Part shown: one piece after another, positions 26,901 to 38,900 of the stretch
Position numbering within the stretch: the stretch's first letter is position 1
Layout: the number at the start of each line of letters is the position of its first letter
Assembly (NCBI GenBank): GCA_030248225.1
Contig: JASANE010028637.1
Location: 1 to 64,000, forward strand
DNA: 64,000 nt
From: Trileptium ribeirensis
Taxonomy: Eukaryota; Nematoda; Enoplea; Enoplida; Thoracostomopsidae
Reading direction: 5' to 3'
Program-made: the position numbers and the translations under genes
The notes under the pieces: model-generated
Told to the model about the DNA's origin: nothing
The model's database searches: none
Seen by the model: only the letters and a program-made list of their open reading frames with translations

Positions 26901-29900
26901 GTATTTTTAGCGATTTCTCTTTGAGTTAAAATATCTTACGATCCATAAAAAAATCCGCCGTGTAGCCGTGTATACATGTGCTCATGATATTTATCTCATC
27001 ATAGCCTGACGTGTTTTTGTGAACACTGATCCTATTTTGGTATTTTTAACGATTTCTCTTTGAGTTAAAATATCTTGCGATACACAAAAAACTTGATAAT
27101 ATGCCACAAGACGTTTTGGTATTTACGATACATAAGATCAAAATCAGTTAATTATTGCAGTGAATGTTTTTTTACAATTCCTGTAGCTCTACGAATCTTC
27201 CTTAATGGATATTCCTTAGAATAATTGTGAGATGCTGCGCCAGAACACTCAGTCTCTGCTATGTCGAACGATCGAATATAAAGCACTGAACATATGAATG
27301 TTTTTAACAGATGAACAATAATTCTAATAATTCAGAACATATACTGAGGATAAACGTTTCTAAAACCCATCCGCTATATAACTATGGCTATGGTAACGTG
27401 ACAGCATACGCCATGTTTATATATAAAAGTACTGACTGTTATAGCAGCTTGTCATAATTGGAGTACAACACTTAAAAAGTGCAACTTAATCAGTTTTCCC
27501 TTTAATCCGGAGCAACAGAATTTCCAATGCTTCTGTCCAATAACTTATACACCATATGCTTACTAAAACACTGCGATAGGAAACACAGTGACATTGGCTT
27601 ATTCTTAATACGCTGGTACATTCACTGTCTCCCTTCCTGAGGAAGTCGACTGGATTTAGACATCCGCATCAAAACTACTTCTAATTTTAACTATTATACG
27701 CGCTCTTTTTTCGCAGCAGTCAGACAAATTTTACGCATGGATACATAGTGGAAAATATTTCGTCGTTCTGGTATATTGTTAAAACCGGAAACGTATCATG
27801 CCGGTCGAATAAAACAACGATCGATTTTTAGCTTAAATAAACACTTTCCAATTTTACTTAATGAAAATACTATCACTATACTAAAATGTATTGAGACGGG
27901 TTTTCAGCATATTTCTTACACCATTTATTTTTATTACTTATAGACTGGCAATACATGTTTCGTTTAAAAGTAACGGGGCTGGCTCCACTTACTCAGTGAT
28001 GTCCGTTAACCTGAATACGAAGTTTACTGAGTAAATTTCAACATAAGCTAAACTATTGTCAAGGTATATATGACGGTGTTAAAGTTTGTCTTCCTTTGGG
28101 TTTAAACAGTAGAATTGACTTTCTAGTCCATTATTTGACGTGTTATTAGAGTAAATGGTAAATGCCATAGACACCCTGTGTGAGGCTGGGAGCCTCTTTC
28201 AAGGAATTTTGAGACGGGGTAACGACCATCTTTGTGCGAAGCAGTGCAATATGGAGTGTAGGGGCAACGGCTGTTTAGAGTGTGGGTTGCGACAGCTATT
28301 TGAATTTTTTCAAAAATTTTCATTTAAAGAAAATATCTGATTATCCATATTCAGTATTACCTTCTCAGGAACAAAAAAGTAGAGTTTTGCGTTGCAGCAA
28401 TTAACCTTAAATTACAACTTCGCAGCAACTCGTGGTTCTGAGCTTAACTACGTGCAGTATTTTGTTCGAGGGGGGGTTCGCTGCTCACAATCATGAGGTT
28501 AAAAGAGAACCTGTCTTATGTGAATGGAAATTTGATTTCAGTCGATTCATCGGTTCTCCAATTAACTAAATTTCAAATCAATACTTAATTAATATTTTAA
28601 TTATTTTGACTGAACAGGTCATACACAAAGCTAAATCGCATCACAACGAAAAACCATTATAACATAAATCGCTGATCCTACTATTCGTTTGATCTTTGAC
28701 TGTGCAGCCGCGTTAGCATTTGACAAAACATTGGCTGAAATAAAAACCTACGTACAGCATAGTTTCGAGTTATAATTCCAATTCAGTGATAGCTGGTTCT
28801 CGGATGACATCAGGTTCATATTTTTTAATCCGATACGGTCTCATATATATACTATACTATCAATATTCACGACTGCTTGTTTTTGCGTACCCAACACATC
28901 TTTAAGAGCTTATTGAAATTAATGTTTATTCCAATCTACCCTGTTGCCACTTCTGTTACTAACAAAGGTAATAACGAAGGCGTGTACTTGTATTCTAACA
29001 TTGAGGCTGCGGCCCCTCTTCATATGCACTATCATTGGGTTTAGTTGTCTTTTCGTATAGAATTTGTCTGTATAGTCTTTAATATGATGATAGGTTTGCC
29101 ACACAGATATTGTGTACGATAAATCTTTGTTAAAATTGTTACAAGAAATGTGATCTTTTTGTATTTGCAGTAAATAATTGTCGCCGCAACCTCTTTGCTA
29201 AACTCTGGATAACAATGAAATATTTATTTTTGCCGTTAAAATTTGCGATACCTTCTCACGAGTCTCAAACGACAGTATCCCTGGGCCAAGTGAAATGAGT
29301 TGTTGGGTTACAGTAAGATAATAAAATCAAACTCTTCCGTCTTAGCACTCATTGTAATAGATCCAGCTAATAATATGCACCTAATATCGGTATCTGGTAG
29401 CGTTGTTACTCACAGGGAATTCTAATATTCATACATGGCTTTTGAGTGTGCCTGAAGCATGCATTGTGCTGCCGTAGCATTCCAGTTGTCCTGCCTATAA
29501 ATAAAATACGGTAGCGAATTTTGAATTTTCAGTTGATTCAATGTATATTAACCTCAGCTGTGTTTCGGTCGACTACATCTATATAATGTGATTTTAATTT
29601 AGCTTACTAATACTGCATGGACATAATATTTTCCATTTGCATGTACTAACTAACACACGATAGTATTGATATTTTTTTATTTAAATACTTCGAAGCTTTG
29701 TTTTTGTCTTTATGCTTAACCTATAATTGACAGTCGTTGCGTGACGACCAACATTGGCCAGACACCCTACTTGTCTATCTCATTCGTCAGTGTCGAGCAA
29801 AAACTTACCAGCTTTTACAGAGCCGATAGACCGTGTCGTAATCGAAGAACTGAATAATTGATAACAAACATTGAATTGTATAGAGTTAAAATTATTTACA

Positions 29901-32900
29901 TGACAAACCTCTTTTTTCAATGGTAGACGATGTTATGTTTACATGACGTATGCGGGAAACAGCTTAATGTAAATATATGTGTATGTATATATGTTAAAAG
30001 GTGCTAAATAAAAACTAAATAGAGTTAAAAGATGTATTGATGAATTTATAAACATGTATGATCGATCTGGTGCATGGCTAATATAAAGCACAAACAGGCA
30101 ATAAATTCGAGCTTCAGTTGTTGATTATTTGTGAAATATTGTGGCATGATGCTGCTATTGGTTATGAAGCGTTGGCATGTGCACGCTGGGTGACGATGTT
30201 AATTGATTGTGTGTTATGTGCATATGCATGTCAATTAAAAAACTGAATAACTAATCTAATCACATGTAGTGTTTTATACATACACGGAAATGTGGGAGAG
30301 CCAGAGGTCCAAGAATTGGTATAAATAAAGTTATGGCAAGCTGGTAAAGTTTTTTTCAAAATGGTGAGGACATTATTTGGAGCTTTGCGGTAATATGCTC
30401 CCAAGACCGAAAATGTATATCTTAACTGCTATAACGATGATTTTTTTTACCATTCGAATCAGCTCGGCGAGCTGGTTCATAAAATGTCCATTTCAACCAC
30501 CTTTTAATTTTTTTTATTTTTTACTCAGGGTTAAATTTGTATAGTCATCCTTTATTAAAATTTATGGGTTCCGATTTGACTTCAATGTCTTGTGTTATTT
30601 CACCGCCACAGCTATATATATATATTTCTATGTATATAATAATAACGGGGCCGTTAACTTTGCAATAAATTACAATTATTGATAATCACGTTTTTGTTGA
30701 TACTACCTATTACAGCTCATTCCTGTAATTTCATCTTTGACTCCATGGACAACAATTATTCCGTTGGCAGGAGTGATTTCATTAAGCGCACTTAAGGATT
30801 TGATGGACGATATTGTAAGTCTTGTGTCAGAGTGCGCTATATTATGTGCGTGTGTTTGGTACACAGCTTTTGGTTTCCTCGCCACCACGCTTCTATATGT
30901 AGCTTGTGTCAATTGACTAAATGTACCGGTGGAGTATACCTGCATGTAGGAAGAGGGGAATATCCCTGAGGCGTCGGATCCTCCTCGACAGGTTCCACGA
31001 CCCCACCTCCCTGAGTTTCCGTCCTCGCTACGCGAAGGCGCGCGAACAATATCAGCAATAATTGATTTAATCGAAGAAAATTGCCATAAATTTGGAAACA
31101 TTTTGAGTACCGAAAAATTTTGGAAGATTTATACACCGAACCGCTGATCCCGCCTAGGACCTCGAACCTCATACATATTAGGTGTGAATCCATTTCAGTT
31201 GCATTAGATATTAGATCTAGCGTCATGCTTGATAGTAATGGCCCTTACTTTTTTTTAAATTTACGAGAACATTTGTACATAATATGAACTTTTACCGCAA
31301 GTAATTTCTTAAAATTTTGTTGAAATATTATCAGCAAGATTGTTCTCGGCACGCATTGCCGTTCGATTGTTCTGTAGATATATATGTCTTCTGTATAAAT
31401 ATTTTGTGGTGTGGCTTTTCGGTGCTCATTTTGTTCTACTATGTCACTTTGTGCTCATCTATATTTATTGTGGCTTGCAATCTCATCTATATTTATTGTC
31501 GCTTGCAATAATCGGTAATCAACAGTGTAACAGGAGTTTCCTCTTTTACGTTTACTAAATACTAAGGTAAGTGAAATGTTCAGATTGCTTGTTTACACAG
31601 TCAGCCAGCACAAGATTTATTACCTAGCTACTGCGTTTACGTACTCAGCTTGATGCTTTGTTTTTGCAGCAATCTGTCAAAGTATTATTTGTAAGTAATA
31701 CAACGTTGTTATTTCAAATCTCATCATTTTTTGATGGCAAAATACTACTAACATAATCGAGCTAGATTTAAACTTTTGTAGAAAATAGCTTCGTTTTCAA
31801 AAATGAGGCAGTGCCATCCTCTTGGTTTTCACGAGACGAAAAACTTGCAAGTCCTTTGACGAACAAGAAAAATACTGCAAAATTATGACTTTAGGTGGTT
31901 TCTTCGCGGGTGTGTACGTAACAAGCATTTTAATAAACTTTTAGTATATACTATATGCAGCTGCTGTGAAAACCAATAAGCTCGCTGTTTGCGTCATACA
32001 AGATAATGAAGGTTCTAGATCTTATTATAGCCGTATAATTAATAGAGGCGAGAATGAGACAAATTTTCGAAATCTACCTTTGGCTCTTCATCAGTCATGT
32101 CCGCCACGATTGTTTCAATGGAAAGCCAGGCTCGGCTCTTGAGATCAGAATAGTAATATTTTGCGATACAATAATCTAGCAAACCAACAAACGAACTATA
32201 TATATATAGTTACTTTTAAAGCTTCCAACAACCGAGTTAAAGTTATTTCGACTGTTGTTGCTGTGCGGACTATTGTACTATGCATCAGTTACAATTATTT
32301 TCGCTGTTTTAGAAAACAGCTTTTAAGAGCGGACCACAGCTTTTGCAACCACACTAGGTTGGACTTGGCTCTCATAGACAGTGCTTAGGCTTGGCTCGGC
32401 TCTTCAGACATGTTCCTGGTCGGCTATAGAGCCGAACAGGGTCTATCCTAGAGCATAAATTGCCACTATTAATTAGTTAAATCTTATCGACGTTGCAGTA
32501 CTTAGCCTTTTACTGTGTGTTTCATTATAAATAACTTCATTTTTTGTTGCGTCTTTCAATTTCGTAAGAAAAGTTTTTTAAGATTACCATGCCAATAGAA
32601 ACATATTATACATCGATCATTTAAAGACAACTACGTTTGTATATTACTTTTATATATATATATATGTATTTTTTGGTAAACAAATAAAACGACAGAAACG
32701 TATTGTACGTTTGAGATTTGGTCCTCGAGGGGACGTACATACTGCGTAAAATAAGTTTAATACGTTTCAGCAAAGCAACTGAAGTATTATGACTCAATTT
32801 GTATTTAATAAATAACTAGTACTGTGGCGGGGATCAGGAAAAGAGGTCATGGAACATTTTAATTCTTTTGGAGTGTAGTCATTGACTGATTAAGCAGACT

Positions 32901-35900
32901 GGGGCTGGAGGGCGGTCGCCTCGTACAGAGTGAATACAGATATGCCACACTAACGTGAAACATGTGGAAGGCAATTAAAAAAACTACTGAAATAGTGTCC
33001 AATAAATTTCTGTAACAAACCGCCTCTCTTGTGCCGGAGAAATGTTAGAAAAACCTCCTACCACCTGTAATTTATGGATCCGCCACTGAGGCTGGTGTAT
33101 CGGTTGCGATAATCCAGAGGTGTGCGCGTGCAAAAATTTTTTAGCAAACGGGTAACCGCGAAACTTGGAGGCTTGTCCACAACGTCCATACCCGCGGGCT
33201 CGGAGAACTTTTTCAGGCCCGCGGCGCCAGTAAAGATTCAACCCATATCGGGATTCTTGGATGTCCATCATTGTCTATTTTAAACTGGTCTTGTATTCTC
33301 TGCCATTAGCATCCCGTGCCCCGGCTACACGAAGAAGAAACCGAACCCACTTTAATCACTCACCCCCTACCGCCCAACTAGCATCCATATACGAATGGTT
33401 TTCCGCTTAAGTATATTTTGAAGTTGGCCAGAGAGCTGATTCGATAAGTTGCTTAGTTTTGGACTAATGCCCGTTAAAACGTATCCTTTTGTATGGCGGC
33501 CACTGAACGAAACGAATTCATCAATGCTTCGAGCGGCGCTCAGAAACGGGATCAATTTAGTCATTTCTATTATATAGGGCCACTTCCTAATAAAGGAAAC
33601 AACAAAGTGGCCACTAAAGGGAACAACCTGGTATATAATTGCGACAGCGGTAGCTGAGCAGAACATCTATCGAGGTGTCAGGACATGGATTACTAAACGG
33701 ATTCATCGGGGTTTGATGCCGCTAACCAGACGGAACCACCTAGTCATATCGCCAACAGTGCTGACTGGTGTACTTTCAGGATTATATGCATACGGGTACT
33801 AGCTACCCACCGGCTCAAGAATCGTGCCCATACCCGGCCCGAGTCAAGTTCTACACCAGTTGTGGACAGGGCCGGGAACTTGGCATGATCCCTGAAGTTT
33901 ACAGTTACACTTTAAATTAATTTGGATACATAACAGTATGTCGCCAAGTCTTGTGAGTATAGTAGCTAATTATGTCGCTCAACTACTACGCAATAACTCT
34001 ATTAAGATATTGACTTCTGAACGGATTGACTTCGACTTTTCCAGGTTTTATTAAAATCGACAAACACAATTTCAATTTTATTTTAATCGACTCTCGTTCG
34101 TTTGTGAATGAAAGCTCAGTTTTGTATCTGGTTTATTTGCTTTCTTACTTAGTTGGATTTCTTTGATTTTAGTTGTATCTCCAGTATTACTGAATTTTAT
34201 TTGTCCGGTTCCTATATGGTGGGATTCGACGCTGTTTTGTTTTGCGACTATCTTCCTGTGTCAGTATTTAGCTCTGTTTATATATCATACGAGAAAACAT
34301 TTGCATGAAAACACGATTCAATAGTTTTAATGGTATATATGGAATTGGTCATAATGGTGGCTTAATGACTGTGACAGGAAACCGTTAAGTACTCTACTCC
34401 TGACGGGTCCGTTGGATTAGGAATACATGATAAAAATATAGCTTTCAACAAGAGCTACTTTAATTATAGAATAGTTTTTGATTTGTGTCGTTATTATATA
34501 GGTAGCAGATTCATAGGGTGTTCATTATCGTTTGACATTAAGTGGATCATCATGTTAAACAAATAATCATGTTGGTTCAATCAAATTTGTGCATCGGATA
34601 CTGCGCCTGTCAATCGGCAGTCCTGCAGAGAAAGCCTCTACATCAGCTCAATAGAAGTAAGCATGCTATGCCTTTAGTTTAAGCTCTGTATTTTATGTAA
34701 AAAGTAGACTACTCATAAGACTAAGTCCTCGGGCTGTCACGAACACAATCACACCCCTAAGATTCAATTTTTTATAAACAATAATTAGTCATGGTGGGTT
34801 AGTGTAGACGTTTTCTCTACATGTGTGCTTACCGTAGAATCTACATGTAATTAGCAACAGTGTAATGGTTGCATTTGCAAAGGTATTATCATAGTGGCTT
34901 TGATCATCGGTAGATGCAGACGCTGCTATCGTACTATTACTGATGGGTGCATGGTCTTATGGTTTCCCACCAATAACTGAAAACCCAAGCGGTATGCCAC
35001 CATAACTGAAAACCTAAGCGGTATCCCAGCCATAACTGAAAATCAAAGTCGTATAAGTGTTACTATATTTTCTATTTTAGTGCTTCTAGTACTGGTGAGA
35101 ATTTCCTCTCCTAGAGCCTAGCCAGATACCAACATCTGTGTTTTAGAGCCGAGTCAACTGCTTTTTTTCTTAAACAACAAACATCACAACAACTGATGTA
35201 TAGTACAATAAACTGCCAACAGGAAGCACATTTTCTCTGTTCGGCTATTAAAAGCTCCAAAAGCACTGTATTATGACTCTTTTGTTGCTTTGTATATGTT
35301 CTTTCTAATATCAGGAATCGAACTTTTTATTGCGAAGAGGCTTTAAGATCAGAGCTGAACCTGGCTCGTCATTGTGGGAAGTGAGCCTGTTTATCACCGA
35401 GAGGCCAGCCTGCTTAACATCCAGGGTCGAGTCGTTACTTGAAATCCTGGATTTTCAATATCTCTAGTTTGTATAATTCCGAAATATATACTTCAGTTAG
35501 TGTTTTGCGATGCATATTGTATTAGTTTAACATTGGTCGTTCTTCTTAGTTAATGAGTAGCTCCACCAAAGTAACTGCCCACTAAGCTTGTAGTTGACGC
35601 AGGCACTGCAAAAAACATTTTCCGGTTGCGTTGACTTTTTAGCTATTCTTTGCTATGCTTTTATTCGATATAACCAGTAGTTTAGCGCAGGATTTTAAGA
35701 CACTTATCGTTTTGATTATGTGTCCTTGTTTCTCTTTTTTTATCCTGATGCACGACGCCGCTTGCGCACATGTTCACATGTATATTGTTGTTTCTTATTT
35801 ACATTATTTGATCATTAGAATTAAAGTTTTTTTGCTATTTGACATTATTTAGTATATTCCAGCCATCCACTTAGTGTGTAAGTCCTGATACCTTTTTGTT

Positions 35901-38900
35901 TGTTCCATTACTTAGCAATAGTAGAGGATGTATTAGTTTTTACGCTTTGGATTGAATTTGTTTTTGATTTGATACTTTGTCATCGTTCGCAAAATTAAAA
36001 TTTCTATGCTCAACATTTTAATGAACAAATTTTGTGACATCTGAGTTTTAACCTATACCTATTACAATATTATAAAACTTTGTGTAATATATACATTCGT
36101 ATTACAAGTATAGGTTTTACAAAAATTGTAGCGCAAAGTACATAATATTTTGTTGTAAACTAAGTGAACTGTCCAAAATTATGTTCTAAATTTTAATCTA
36201 CGCAACTTTCAATAATATAAACTTGAGGCTTATCATGCATCCACGGTATTGCGAAGCATTTTCGTACTATAATAATATTCTGGTTGTAATACCGCTATGA
36301 ATTATATATATATACGCTTTGCACAGATACGTAATGTGTAGCATTGGCCAAATATGTTCTACAGAAATTGTACGACGTATTATAATCTTTGATAACTTTC
36401 ATATCCTGTCCTACAAGCTTATTAAAATGGCTATAGGTCATATGAAATACACAGAACACTGCACAAAATGGATTTGTGGTAATATAATGCAAGTTTTAGC
36501 CATGGTTCACATACTGAAATATTCTAGTACGGCACATTATGCTCAGTGGCTGATTATACGTCATTATGTATTTTTGTATAATACCAAATGTCAAAATTTG
36601 GGTCAAACCAGTCTCGGTACCAGACTTTTAGTTGTACGAACACCAATGAATATATAATAGAACAATAATAATTCATTGTTGTATTTCACAATTTTAATGA
36701 AAGGATTTCACAAGAATTATTTGTTGTATGAAACATACGTATTCATATTTGTATTTAAGTGAGCTCATATATCAGGACATAGTATTATACAACGCACTTA
36801 AAGAATATTGGATAACTGAATTTGTAAATGTACCGCAACAAATGAAGTTGTTGACCTAACCTGTATTATATTTATAAACTTGTGAACATTTGAAATTGAA
36901 ACACACTTTTAAATATTGCACGCCAGAAAAATAATGAAATGTCCTGTTTGTACCATAAAGGCACAGGCGGAACGGTATTAAAAAGCGCTTTGGCTGAAAA
37001 ATGGTTAAATTACTAAATTAGCATTATATAAGATGTTATGTATTGTAAGTATTTTTAAATTCGAAAATTTTATTTAACTATAGCAACATTTAACAATCTG
37101 CTACTTTTCAGCAGTATTTTATTAAAAGCGAGTCTTGGTTGGAATATCTGACTAAAATATTAATATATATAAATTTTAGCAACGGCATCGGAGCGACCGT
37201 CAGGTAAACAATCGAAAGTCGTACGTTGTGCGCGGCGGAAAATTAGTCGAAGAAAAATGGCAACACGTTAAAGTTGGCGATGTGATTCGAATGGAAAACG
37301 ATCATTTTGTTGCGGTAAGGATCAATTTTCTATGGTTATCATTGCGGCACTCGTGTGCTATATACCTCTACAGTAATCAACGATGAATAATGTATATATT
37401 TAGAAGAAAGAACAGTCTAGAGAGGTAGCTCGGGAAACGGCAACCCCCACTTAGTTTTAGGCTTAGTGTAAGCCTAATAAAAATATGAAACTTAGGCTAA
37501 GTCTTAGGCTACCGATAACGGTATATCTAGTTCTTCACTGTTAGTGGGTTACAGTACAGGTTTATTGCAACCAGTGCCGATCAGTATAGTATACGGCTTG
37601 CGCTAGGAATGATTATTGCATTTTGAGTATACCATAGCCCTACTCGAAGTTTTCGGAGTAATTAACATAAATAAAATTCTATGTTCGAACTAACTGCTTT
37701 AAAACGTGCCGCGAGTGAGCAGCGGCGTTCATTTTTGGTGAGCACTGTATATCTAGGTGTGCGTTTATGGAACAGTGTGAACCATTATCATTTACGCGGA
37801 GTCGTAAAAGGTTTATTTAAATAAAATTTTATCCTTGAATTGTAATTTATTATTTGACAATAATTATAATTACGAAGAAAATATTATACACGATATTATT
37901 TATAAAAGATAAAATGTATCCGATTAATAAAATCGAGCACATATTGTCGCATCGTACGTCAAATACATAAGAACTCGTTAATGGTTAACTATGTTTTAGT
38001 TTTAGAACTTGCGGTAAAATCATAATCAATTTCTTTTTTGGATTGGCTGGTTCCGACAGCTCGGTGATTCTGCCTAGTTTTTCCTTAACATATTTTAACT
38101 TTTCCCCATTTTTCTCAAATTTGTAATTTTGCTCATAACTGATAAAAATTTTCCGCAGCGCCTTCGAAGCGCGGGATGGGTGTGGTGGGGATGGGGCAAA
38201 ATATCGCTAAGAGGAGCTCTTTAGGGAGGATAACACCTTTGTTGGCATCTATGGCTTATATGTCTTATAACATTGTTATTAATTACAGTATGATCCTTGC
38301 TATATTTTTGTACAATATTACACATAACAGTTTTATTTGTCTAACAATATTAGATTATTTTTTCTTGCGAGTGTTTTGTGTAAAGCAGTTGTTTTATAAC
38401 TGGTCGTTGTGGGTATCTGGAAACTGTGCAATGAATTACTTCGAACTTTTTTGTTGCAGTGTGAACGGTCTGCACTGTATTTCTATAGAATCTTGGACCT
38501 TTGTTACTTTTTGTTTTAGGCTGACTTGTTGCTGCTGAGCTCTAGCGAACCTCATGGCTTATGCTACATAGAAACAGCGGAGTTAGACGGGTGAGCGTGT
38601 GTTAACAAAACGTTGTAATCCGTTACAGACAAATTCGCGTTTTTCATTGTATTTGTTGTGTCGTTGACTGAGGAATCATTTTTTAATTGTGACTACCTCT
38701 AAAATATCGGTGCTACACATACATGAATCTAGGATTTGATTTGTGTAGTATAGCAATCAATGTAGTTTTCTTAACTATGGCTTAAAATAATGTAGTCGTC
38801 TGCTTTATTTCAGGTTCATTTTTTCATGGATGCAGTAAGTGATACGCTTGGTCGGAGTAATACCTAAACCATCTTCGGAATCGAAATATTAATAAAATTC

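Noticed and set aside
30703..31226. Minus-strand ORFs over and after alternative exon C
   Set aside because: Shadows of the exon and of a decayed dispersed repeat.
38176..38538. 120-codon + ORF overlapping the SSSEPHGLC exon
   Set aside because: It is in a different frame from the conserved exon and has no recognisable motif.
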